Positions 1 through 5,107 of a DNA stretch of 5,107 bases are shown piece after piece. Each line of letters begins with the position of its first letter. Within the stretch, counting starts at the first letter, position 1. The stretch lies in assembly GCA_937868455.1 (NCBI GenBank), contig CALMMO010000141.1:1-5107 (forward strand), given 5' to 3'. The DNA is from an uncultured Marmoricola sp. Its GTDB lineage: Bacteria > Actinomycetota > Actinomycetes > Propionibacteriales > Nocardioidaceae. Made by a program: the position numbers and the translations under genes. The notes beneath the pieces were generated by a model. That model ran no database searches. It was not told the DNA's origin and was given only the letters and a program-made list of their open reading frames with translations.

Positions 1-879
1 CCCTTTTGGTACAACGCCACGGGTTGCACCAAGATCGTGGGCTATAACGGAGCCGGTGATCGAGCCACCATCAAAGCGCTCCACGATGCGTCGATGCGCG
101 TCGTACCAACCGTGACTGCCACCGGCATCACTCCACAGATCGCGATCCAGTGTCTGGGTAACGTTGATGCGCGGGCTGTGCATGTGGCCGAAGTGCTTCG
201 GGTGATGCGCAGCCGTGACTATGACGGCATCGAGATCGACTACGAACACCTTGCCAACATCTCCGACGCGACCAAGATCCCCAAGGTGAAGTCGGCCATC
301 AACGCGTTCGTTCGCGATCTGTGCACGAAGGTCAAAGCTGCGAACAAGTCATGCGTCATCACGGTCTTGGCTCGCACCTCTGACTCTCCTGGGCCGAAGC
401 AGGGCAACTTGCGGCCCGAGGTTTTCGATTACAGCGTTGTTGCGGGAGCCGCTTCGCGGATGCGGGTCATGGCTTATGACCAACACACACGCCTGTCGGG
501 ACCTGGACCAATTGCGGGTCTGCCGTGGGTGCAACGCATCGTTTCTTACATCAAGGCCGAGACCAGTGAGTCGAAAGTCGAGCTCGGTGTGCCGACCTAT
601 GGCCGTGACTGGAGTTCGGCAGGTGTTCGTACTTTGGTGAAGGATCAGGCCAGGTCCCTGGCTCGCAAGTATTCAGTGACCCCGAAGTACGACGCTGTCC
701 AGCATGAGTACACGTTCACCTACAAAGCCGCAGGCATCACACACACTGTGTGGTTCTCGGGGGCTCGTGCCGTGGCTGATCGCAAACAGTTGGCCAGTGT
801 GGCCGGGTTGGCTGGCGCGGCATATTGGGCAGCAGGCCAAGAAGAACCTGGCACTTGGAAGGCTGTCCGTGCTCGGTGA
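1..879 (+). CDS. Glycoside hydrolase family 18 (YaaH/SleL-like), 5'-truncated
   Basis: This is the C-terminal 292 codons of a GH18 (TIM-barrel) hydrolase, open from base 1 to the TGA at 877-879. The true start lies outside the window, and the GTG at 37 is only an internal valine. The reading starts with PFWYN, typical of the first barrel strand. The catalytic motif is DGIEIDYE (bases 223-246, residues 75-82 of the visible part), with Glu82 the expected proton donor. The family pattern is DxxDxDxE, so the middle Asp is Glu here. Further GH18 marks are MAYD (469-480), LGVPTYGR near residue 195-202, and a C-terminal AAYWAAGQEEPGTW that carries the barrel-end tryptophan. Such enzymes cleave beta-1,4-GlcNAc linkages in chitin or peptidoglycan. 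The YaaH-like C-terminus suggests cell-wall glycan as the substrate (inference). Four cysteines (residues 9, 51, 108, 118) would suit a secreted, disulfide-bonded protein, but any signal peptide or LysM domains lie upstream and are unseen. No domain follows the barrel. It probably shares a transcript with holA, which begins 12 bases later. Confidence 0.88.
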   Translation, partial: PFWYNATGCTKIVGYNGAGDRATIKALHDASMRVVPTVTATGITPQIAIQCLGNVDARAVHVAEVLRVMRSRDYDGIEIDYEHLANISDATKIPKVKSAINAFVRDLCTKVKAANKSCVITVLARTSDSPGPKQGNLRPEVFDYSVVAGAASRMRVMAYDQHTRLSGPGPIAGLPWVQRIVSYIKAETSESKVELGVPTYGRDWSSAGVRTLVKDQARSLARKYSVTPKYDAVQHEYTFTYKAAGITHTVWFSGARAVADRKQLASVAGLAGAAYWAAGQEEPGTWKAVRAR

Positions 880-884
880 GAGGG
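878..884 (+). promoter_or_regulatory. Ribosome binding site of holA
   Basis: GAGAGGG lies seven bases before the GTG at 892 and overlaps the hydrolase stop codon (TGA 877-879). The overlap supports this GTG as the holA start and suggests that translation of holA is coupled to, or at least shares a message with, the upstream gene. Confidence 0.7.
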
Positions 885-891
885 TGCGTTT

Positions 892-1866
892 GTGGCACTA
901 ACACAGGCACTGGGATGCGTGACTTTGGTGACCGGTCCTGAGGAGTTTCTCGCGGAGCGGGCGGTCACCTCGATACGTGCAGAGGTCCGCAATGTCGACC
1001 CAGAGGCTGAGCTCAGCGAAACCACCGGCGATCAGGTCACGGCTGCCACACTCGACGACTTGAGCGCACCATCACTGTTTAGCTCCACGAGGTGTGTGGT
1101 TGTGCGCGCCCTCGAAAATGTGCCAGAGGATGCACATGATGCTCTGGTTGCCTACACGGGTGACCCCGCACCCGATGTCGCGATTGTTTTGGTGCACGGC
1201 GGTGGGCAAAAGGGTGCCGGGCTGCTCACCAAACTGCGCAAATGCGCCAGCGTGCGGGAGATCAAGTCGACGGCAGTCACTGCCCGCGAACTCAGTGGAT
1301 TCGTGGCCAACGAGCTGCGATCCCGCAAGGTGCGCATCGACGCCGAGGCCAGTGAGTTGCTGATTGCCGCAGTCGGTCAGAACCTGCGTGCGCTCTCCGC
1401 AGCCGCTCATCAACTTGCCAACGACTATGGCGCAGCGCCCATTACCGCTGCGATGGTTAAGACCTACTTCGGTGGGCGTGCGGAGGCCAAGTCGTTCACG
1501 ATCGCTGACCTCACCCTGACAGGCCAGGCCGGCAAAGCGTTGGAGGAGTTGCGCTGGGGGTTGGCCACCGGGCTAGCTCCCGTGCTGGTCACCAGCGCGA
1601 TTGCTGCCGGGCTGAGGTCGATGGTGCAACTGAAAGCGGCCCCACGCGGACAGAACGATGCCGCACTAGCGGGGGCGCTGAAGGTGCCACCGTTCAAGAT
1701 TCGGATCCTTCGCGATCAGGCGCGAGGTTGGGAAAGTCAGATGCTGGCCCAAGCAATCGTGGTGGTGGCCCAGGCCGACGCTGACATCAAGGGCCAAGCC
1801 AGCGACGCTGCCTACGCGTTAGAAAAGCTGGTCATGGCCGTGGCTGGCTTGCGCAAACGCGGCTAA
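892..1866 (+). CDS. holA: DNA polymerase III subunit delta (clamp loader)
   Basis: This encodes a 324-residue HolA, a normal length for the family. The delta subunit is part of the cytoplasmic clamp-loader complex; it binds the beta sliding clamp and opens the ring so that it can be loaded onto primed DNA. The N-terminal AAA+-like domain is recognisable from VTLVTGPEEFLAERAV (residues 10-25) and LFSSTRCVVVRALENV (62-77), followed by a strand-rich stretch VAIVLVHGGGQKGAG (96-110). The middle helical domain holds VGQNLRALSAAAHQLAN (161-177). The C-terminal collar domain holds ALKVPPFKIRILRDQARGW (262-280) and ADIKGQASDAAYALEKLVM (297-315), both characteristic of actinobacterial HolA. As expected for delta, there is no Walker A motif. 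The GTG start is chosen because a good Shine-Dalgarno sequence lies seven bases upstream and the family core begins within a few residues. It follows the GH18 gene by 12 bases and converges on rpsT. Confidence 0.95.
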   Translation: MALTQALGCVTLVTGPEEFLAERAVTSIRAEVRNVDPEAELSETTGDQVTAATLDDLSAPSLFSSTRCVVVRALENVPEDAHDALVAYTGDPAPDVAIVLVHGGGQKGAGLLTKLRKCASVREIKSTAVTARELSGFVANELRSRKVRIDAEASELLIAAVGQNLRALSAAAHQLANDYGAAPITAAMVKTYFGGRAEAKSFTIADLTLTGQAGKALEELRWGLATGLAPVLVTSAIAAGLRSMVQLKAAPRGQNDAALAGALKVPPFKIRILRDQARGWESQMLAQAIVVVAQADADIKGQASDAAYALEKLVMAVAGLRKRG

Positions 1867-1869
1867 AAG

Positions 1870-1908
1870 CTCAACATGACCCGCCTGCTAGAGGCGGGTC
1901 ATGTTGAG
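1870..1908 (-). terminator. Intrinsic terminator of rpsT, possibly bidirectional with holA
   Basis: A perfect 17-bp inverted repeat, CTCAACATGACCCGCCT (1870-1886) and its complement (1892-1908), encloses a five-base loop GCTAG. On the minus strand the stem is followed by CTTTTA, giving the U-tract expected for termination of rpsT. On the plus strand the stem is followed by TGAAGAGTG with no T-run, so termination of holA here would have to depend on the long stem alone. The hairpin begins four bases after the holA stop codon and ends 14 bases before the end of rpsT. The rpsT U-tract is made by the complement of the holA stop region. Confidence 0.9.
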
Positions 1909-1922
1909 TGAAGAGTGTGTGG

Positions 1923-2183
1923 TCAGAGACCAGCGGCCTGCTTAGCAACCGACGACTTGCGGTTGGCGGCTTGGTTCTTGTGGATGACGCCCTTGGAAGC
2001 TGCCTTGTCGAGCAACTTGCCAGCCGCAACGGCCAAAGTTGCAGCCTGGTCCTTATCGCCAGCCTCGGCGGCCTCGCGGAACTTGCGCACTGCCGTCTTG
2101 AGCTTGGACTTCACGGCCTTGTTGCGCTCGTGAGCAGCCTCGTTTTGACGGTTGCGCTTGATCTGGGACTTGATGTTTGCCAC
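1923..2183 (-). CDS. rpsT: 30S ribosomal protein S20
   Basis: This encodes an 86-residue S20, the normal size for the family. S20 is an early-binding protein that contacts 16S rRNA helices 9 and 44 and helps assemble the small subunit. The N-terminus [22 protein letters not shown] is the family signature. The protein is rich in Lys, Arg and Ala, nearly all helical, and has the conserved [22 protein letters not shown] segment near residues 57-78. The start is GTG (2181-2183); it is fixed by the conserved ANIKSQIKR sequence directly after it and by AGAAGG seven bases upstream. Convergent with holA, it shares the hairpin between them and is probably transcribed alone from a promoter in the 254-bp gap before it, though read-through from the upstream phosphotransferase gene cannot be excluded. 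Confidence 0.97.
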   Translation of the reverse strand: MANIKSQIKRNRQNEAAHERNKAVKSKLKTAVRKFREAAEAGDKDQAATLAVAAGKLLDKAASKGVIHKNQAANRKSSVAKQAAGL

Positions 2184-2190
2184 GAAGGTG

Positions 2191-2196
2191 CCTTCT
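2191..2196 (-). promoter_or_regulatory. Ribosome binding site of rpsT
   Basis: On the minus strand AGAAGG lies seven bases before the GTG start of rpsT. It is part of a short inverted repeat (GAAGG, two bases, CCTTC; 2184-2195), so the site could weakly pair with the bases directly before the start codon. Confidence 0.7.
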
Positions 2197-2213
2197 TGGT
2201 TGTGCGGATGTGA

Positions 2214-2240
2214 GAGTGCAAATCTTTGACTTTGAGTGCA
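2214..2240. repeat. Direct repeat GAGTGCA, 20-bp period, in the rpsT leader
   Basis: The heptamer GAGTGCA occurs at 2214-2220 and again at 2234-2240, exactly 20 bases apart, close to two helical turns. Both copies lie 31-57 bases upstream of the rpsT start. The spacing would suit a protein that binds one face of the DNA, or the copies could be part of the S20 leader RNA. Two seven-base copies can also occur by chance. Confidence 0.4.
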
Positions 2241-2270
2241 GGCCGCTGGTGGGCCACGGCACAGCCGCCA

Positions 2271-2300
2271 AGACTACCAGCGCAGCATCGATCCGCCCAA
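2271..2300 (-). promoter_or_regulatory. Weak candidate promoter for rpsT
   Basis: On the minus strand TTGGGC (2295-2300) and TAGTCT (2271-2276) are separated by 18 bases. TAGTCT fits the actinobacterial -10 pattern TAnnnT and the -35 half matches only its TTG. Transcription from here would start near 2264 and give a leader of about 80 bases before rpsT. It was picked by eye as the best of several poor candidates. Confidence 0.25.
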
Positions 2301-2437
2301 ACCGGTGATACACCGTGGTTCTCATGGGGGGAGGCAAGCAGTTCACCTGTCGGTACGGTCGACCTTAGTTGAAGCACGAATGGTGCTCAGAGATCGGATC
2401 TGACGGCTACACCTGCGTTCACAATCGACGCATGCAA

Positions 2438-3388
2438 CTAATCCCGCTTATCGCGGTTGACCGGCCACCTGCGACGGGCCGATAGCCAGCCCCACGTCGC
2501 CTCCGCGCTCCGAGCCTGAGCCTCCCGAAGATGTGGCGAAGTGGGCGGCACCGGGTCGTTGCTCGACTTCAGGAAGTAGCCAGCGAGCAAGGCCAACAAC
2601 GTGTCAATGTGTTCAGGCGCGACATCGCGAGTTAGTGGTGATGTGGCCACAATCTTCTCCACGTCGATGCCATCACCGGAGGGGACGATCAGGTACATCA
2701 CGAGGTCGAGCCAAGGTGCGCCGGTGGTGAGCCAGTTCCAATCGCAAAACAGCACTCGATCGTCGGGTGTGAGCAAGGTGTTGTCTGCCCGAAGGTCCGT
2801 GTGAACCAGGGTGGTGCCACTGGTGACTGGCGCAAAGCCTGCAGCCAGGGTTGCCGCCTCATCAGCGTGGGGTCGCGTTGGATCCGCAGTAATCACTGCT
2901 TCCCACAGGGCCGGCAGATGGGCGTATTCCTCATGGAACGGTGCAAGGTCTAGGCCCCTCGGCGCGGGGGTCATCTGCTGCGCAAGCGCCTCGATGGCCT
3001 CCACACAGTGAGTGAGTTCAGATTGGCGCCATGGTCGACGGGGGAGTGTGGCGGCGACGTACTCAATGCCAAGAACGACCCAGTCTGCGTCGATGGTCCA
3101 CTTGAGGCGAGGCGCTGGTGCATCAGCTGGGAGCCCGCGGAGTTTGCGTGCCTCTTCGCGATAGGAGTCGGCGATCATGCGCTGAGCCTTGGTGGAGGCA
3201 GCCTTCACGAAGTGTTTGGTGCCATCGGCACAGGTCAACACCGATGCCATGCCAGGAGTGAAGCCGCTGTCTTGGGACTGCGCAGCGACTACCTCTGAGC
3301 CGAGTCGCTGCTCGATGGCTGAGCGCAACTCGGGCGGCAAATAGTTCCACTGGATTCGGGTGGCGGTGTTGTTATAGCGAACGCTCAC
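2438..3388 (-). CDS. APH/choline-kinase-like phosphotransferase, substrate unknown
   Basis: This encodes a 316-residue protein of the aminoglycoside phosphotransferase (APH, PF01636-type) fold, which moves the ATP gamma-phosphate to a small molecule in the cytoplasm. Visible marks are a probable ATP-site lysine in KHFVKAAS (Lys62), a helix with YREEARKL (around 76-83) that may supply its Glu partner, the catalytic loop [10 protein letters not shown] (194-203; HxDxxxxN with Asp198), and the metal-binding FCDWNW (Asp216) followed by [12 protein letters not shown]. The start is uncertain. GTG at 3388 is preferred because the family core ([20 protein letters not shown]) begins 11 residues later and a TAGGGT/AGGG element lies just upstream. 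ATG at 3412 would add eight residues, SR plus a run of valines, and has no good ribosome binding site. The frame stays open to 3592, but that part overlaps lepA. Nothing in the sequence shows an aminoglycoside substrate or resistance; homologues of this kind in actinobacterial chromosomes are mostly uncharacterised. It is divergent from lepA and lies upstream of rpsT on the same strand. Confidence 0.85.
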   Translation of the reverse strand: MSVRYNNTATRIQWNYLPPELRSAIEQRLGSEVVAAQSQDSGFTPGMASVLTCADGTKHFVKAASTKAQRMIADSYREEARKLRGLPADAPAPRLKWTIDADWVVLGIEYVAATLPRRPWRQSELTHCVEAIEALAQQMTPAPRGLDLAPFHEEYAHLPALWEAVITADPTRPHADEAATLAAGFAPVTSGTTLVHTDLRADNTLLTPDDRVLFCDWNWLTTGAPWLDLVMYLIVPSGDGIDVEKIVATSPLTRDVAPEHIDTLLALLAGYFLKSSNDPVPPTSPHLREAQARSAEATWGWLSARRRWPVNRDKRD

Positions 3389-3395
3389 GACGACG

Positions 3396-3401
3396 ACCCT
3401 A
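3396..3401 (-). promoter_or_regulatory. Candidate -10 box (or Shine-Dalgarno) of the phosphotransferase gene
   Basis: On the minus strand TAGGGT ends seven bases before the GTG at 3388. It matches TAnnnT, and a transcript starting the usual distance downstream would begin at or near the GTG, giving a leaderless message, which is common in actinobacteria. The same bases contain AGGG eight bases from the GTG and could instead be a weak ribosome binding site. No -35 element is visible. Confidence 0.25.
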
Positions 3402-3470
3402 GAGGTCCGCATTCGTGTACGTCGCGACCTTTGCGTGTGGGAGGATGTCTCGTCCCCCGCACGAGTCTTT

Positions 3471-3480
3471 GAGAGTGACC
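3471..3480 (+). promoter_or_regulatory. Probable ribosome binding site of lepA
   Basis: GAGAGTGACC partly matches the extended 16S-complementary sequence GGAGGTGATC and sits a few bases before the TTG at 3483. It is imperfect, but it is the only purine-rich element at a usable distance from a start codon that gives a family-length N-terminus. Confidence 0.4.
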
Positions 3481-3482
3481 CC

Positions 3483-5107
3483 TTGTCCGCACAACGAGCG
3501 CCGCAGCCTGGCAGCACCGACCCGGCGATCATCCGCAACTTCTGCATCATCGCCCACATCGACCACGGCAAATCCACGCTGGCCGACCGCATGCTGCAGT
3601 TGACGGGTGTGGTTGATGAGCGCAGTGCGCGAGCTCAGTACCTCGACCGAATGGACATCGAGCGCGAGCGCGGCATCACCATCAAGTCACAAGCCGTGCG
3701 GATGCCTTGGACTGTGCAGCCGGGCAACGAGGCTGGCGCTGAGCCTGGCACCTACATCTTGAACATGATCGACACCCCTGGGCACGTGGACTTCACCTAT
3801 GAGGTCAGCCGCAGCCTGGAGGCGTGCGAAGCGGCCGTCTTGCTGGTGGACGCGGCTCAGGGCATCGAGGCGCAGACCCTGGCCAACCTCTATTTGGCGC
3901 TGGGTGCAGATCTGCACATCATCCCTGTGCTCAACAAGATCGACCTGCCGAGTGCTCAGCCGGAGAAGTACGCCACCGAGTTGGCCAACATCATCGGCGG
4001 CTCGCCTGACGACGTACTGATGACCAGCGCCAAGACCGGCGTTGGCGTGGCTGCTCTGCTCGACCAGATCGTCGCTCAAACGCCACCTCCCGTGGGAGTG
4101 GCCGATGCGCCGCCGCGGGCGCTGATCTTTGACTCCGTCTATGACACCTACCGGGGCGTGGTCACCTACGTCCGGGTTGTCGACGGCAAACTCACTCACC
4201 GCGACCGCATCAAGATGATGTCCACAGGCGCTGTGCACGAGATGCTCGAAGTGGGTGTGATCAGCCCGGAGCCAGTGAAATCCAAAGAGATCGGCGTGGG
4301 CGAGGTCGGCTACCTGATCACTGGTGTGAAGGACGTGCGTCAGTCGCGAGTTGGTGACACAGTCACCAGCCAGTACGACGGCGCTAAAGACGCTCTGGGC
4401 GGCTACAAACACCCCAACCCGATGGTGTTCGCGGGGTTGTATCCCATCGACGGTGATGACTACCCGACGTTGCGTGATGCCCTCGACAAGCTGCAGCTCA
4501 ACGACGCGGCCCTTTCATATGAGCCGGAGACGTCAGGGGCGCTGGGGTTCGGCTTCCGTTGTGGATTCCTTGGGCTGTTGCATATGGAGATCGTGCGCGA
4601 ACGCCTCGAGCGTGAGTTCAACCTCGACCTGATTTCGACGATGCCCAACGTGGTTTATCGAGTCGGCATGGACGACGGCAGCGAAATCGAGGTCACCAAC
4701 CCCTCGGAGTTCCCCGGCGGCAAGATCGCCGAGGTGCGCGAGCCGGTAGTGCGGGCCACGATCTTGAGCCCCAGTGACTTCATCGGCACGATCATGGAGT
4801 TGTGCCAGCTCAAGCGCGGCCAACTGCAAGGCATGGACTATCTGTCTGAAGATCGCGTCGAGATGAGATACACCTTGCCGCTGGCAGAGATCGTCTTCGA
4901 CTTCTTTGACCAGTTGAAGTCACGCACCAAGGGCTATGCCTCCCTTGACTACGAACCCATCGGCGAGCAGGTGGCCAAGCTCGTCAAGGTCGACATCTTG
5001 TTGCAAGGTGAGCCCGTCGATGCGTTCAGTGCGATCGTGCACCAAGACGCGGCGTACTCCTATGGCGTTGCCCTGGCTGCCAAGTTGAAGGATCTGATCC
5101 CCAGGCA
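3483..5107 (+). CDS. lepA: Elongation factor 4 (LepA GTPase), 3'-truncated
   Basis: LepA/EF4 is a ribosome-binding translational GTPase linked to back-translocation of stalled ribosomes and to 30S biogenesis. About 541 codons are visible of a usual 600-620; the window ends inside the LepA-specific C-terminal domain, after DLIPR. GTPase motifs are G1 AHIDHGKS (residues 24-31), G2 RERGITIK (61-68), G3 DTPGH with the catalytic His (97-101), G4 NKID (151-154) and G5 SAK (182-184). Family signatures are [19 protein letters not shown] (352-370), [11 protein letters not shown] (453-463) and KGYASLDYE (483-491). A short Gly/Pro/Glu-rich insertion (about residues 79-89) lies between G2 and G3. The start is taken as TTG at 3483, giving [20 protein letters not shown]; actinobacterial LepA proteins typically have 10-20 residues before this [14 protein letters not shown] core. 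A GTG at 3435 would add 16 residues and lacks a ribosome binding site. Divergent from the phosphotransferase gene. Confidence 0.97.
   Translation, partial: MSAQRAPQPGSTDPAIIRNFCIIAHIDHGKSTLADRMLQLTGVVDERSARAQYLDRMDIERERGITIKSQAVRMPWTVQPGNEAGAEPGTYILNMIDTPGHVDFTYEVSRSLEACEAAVLLVDAAQGIEAQTLANLYLALGADLHIIPVLNKIDLPSAQPEKYATELANIIGGSPDDVLMTSAKTGVGVAALLDQIVAQTPPPVGVADAPPRALIFDSVYDTYRGVVTYVRVVDGKLTHRDRIKMMSTGAVHEMLEVGVISPEPVKSKEIGVGEVGYLITGVKDVRQSRVGDTVTSQYDGAKDALGGYKHPNPMVFAGLYPIDGDDYPTLRDALDKLQLNDAALSYEPETSGALGFGFRCGFLGLLHMEIVRERLEREFNLDLISTMPNVVYRVGMDDGSEIEVTNPSEFPGGKIAEVREPVVRATILSPSDFIGTIMELCQLKRGQLQGMDYLSEDRVEMRYTLPLAEIVFDFFDQLKSRTKGYASLDYEPIGEQVAKLVKVDILLQGEPVDAFSAIVHQDAAYSYGVALAAKLKDLIPR

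Larger units (their letters stand above)
2184..2437. other. Intergenic region upstream of rpsT
   Basis: These 254 bases between the end of the phosphotransferase gene and the start of rpsT hold no convincing gene. Reading frames that cross the region on the minus strand run into rpsT in the wrong frame and look like no known protein. Two small hairpins are visible. AGCAC/GTGCT with a five-base loop (2373-2387) lies about 50 bases after the phosphotransferase stop. CGGTG/CACCG with a three-base loop (2303-2315) lies further on. Neither is followed by a T-run on the minus strand, so neither is a good intrinsic terminator. There is also a G6 run at 2326-2331 and an 8-bp palindrome GGTCGACC at 2357-2364. 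I found no tRNA or riboswitch pattern. Confidence 0.6.
3389..3482. other. Divergent spacer between phosphotransferase gene and lepA
   Basis: These 94 bases must carry the promoters of both genes if neither is transcribed from elsewhere. No convincing -35/-10 pair is visible for lepA. The spacer holds an 8-bp palindrome GTCGCGAC (3421-3428), a 5-bp hairpin CTCGT/ACGAG with a seven-base loop (3449-3465), a GGGAGG run (3439-3444) too far from the chosen lepA start to act as its ribosome site, and a short GAC repeat (3389-3397). Confidence 0.5.

Noticed and set aside
1908..2213. Plus-strand open frame of 101 codons covering rpsT
   Set aside because: It is antisense to S20, one of the most securely identified genes here, and starts within the terminator stem. 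Its Leu/Val-rich translation is a shadow of the Lys/Ala-rich S20.
2053..2377. Two minus-strand open frames that run from the rpsT leader into rpsT in other frames
   Set aside because: They overlap rpsT out of frame, lack a good ribosome binding site and show no recognisable protein features.
2438..3388. Calling the phosphotransferase an aminoglycoside resistance gene
   Set aside because: Only the APH fold motifs are visible. Neither the context nor the substrate-pocket residues that I can read support a resistance role; the fold covers many kinases.
3435..3482. GTG at 3435 as the lepA start
   Set aside because: It would add 16 residues not typical of LepA and has no Shine-Dalgarno sequence. 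TTG 3483 gives the usual short N-terminal tail.
3389..3592. Upstream extension of the phosphotransferase frame to an ATG at 3592
   Set aside because: The added residues are antisense to the 5' end of lepA, including its G1 region, and resemble no APH N-terminus. The family core starts soon after GTG 3388.
3415..3603. Short plus-strand frame before and into lepA, with an attractive GGGAGG followed by ATG at 3445
   Set aside because: The GGGAGG directly abuts the ATG, too close to act as its ribosome site, and the frame runs out of phase through the conserved lepA N-terminus.
3687..4412. Long open frame (241 codons) on the minus strand inside lepA
   Set aside because: It lies entirely antisense to a clearly conserved lepA. 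The composition (rich in His, Asp, Val and Leu, with no recognisable motif) is what GC-rich codon bias gives on the opposite strand.
1..5107. CRISPR array, insertion sequence, integrase, tRNA/att site or defence module
   Set aside because: No regularly spaced repeats, transposase or integrase motifs, tRNA-like folds or defence domains were seen. All long coding stretches are explained by five housekeeping or enzyme genes.

Overview
The window is ordinary chromosomal DNA from a moderately GC-rich bacterium, most likely an actinobacterium (Actinomycetota). This rests on the GC-leaning codon use, the frequent GTG/TTG starts, the actinobacterial look of the S20, HolA and LepA proteins, and the order holA - rpsT (opposite strand) - lepA, which is familiar from actinobacterial chromosomes. 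I cannot assign an order or genus. Both ends cut genes: the first gene lacks its 5' end and lepA lacks its 3' end.

Layout, left to right. Bases 1-879 (+) encode the C-terminal part of a family 18 glycoside hydrolase that resembles the YaaH/SleL-type spore and cell-wall hydrolases. Twelve bases later, with its Shine-Dalgarno sequence overlapping the hydrolase stop codon, comes holA (892-1866, +), the delta subunit of the DNA polymerase III clamp loader. A perfect 17-bp hairpin (1870-1908) separates holA from the convergent rpsT (1923-2183, -), which encodes ribosomal protein S20. The 254 bp upstream of rpsT hold no gene; they contain a weak promoter candidate, a helically phased 7-bp direct repeat and small hairpins. 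Next is an APH/choline-kinase-like phosphotransferase of unknown substrate (2438-3388, -). A 94-bp divergent spacer then leads to lepA (3483-5107, +, truncated), which encodes elongation factor 4.

How the genes relate. holA, rpsT and lepA are core replication and translation genes that are often neighbours without forming one pathway. The hydrolase probably shares a transcript with holA. The phosphotransferase is on the same strand as rpsT and lies upstream of it, with no strong terminator between them, so read-through into rpsT is possible. All four genes whose 5' ends are visible appear to use non-ATG starts (GTG, GTG, GTG, TTG), with the last two less certain.

I saw no CRISPR array, insertion sequence, phage gene, tRNA or recognisable defence system, and nothing here convincingly represents an undescribed system. 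The points most worth following up are the hydrolase in the position where comEC usually sits next to holA, the orphan kinase between rpsT and lepA, and the structure of the rpsT leader.
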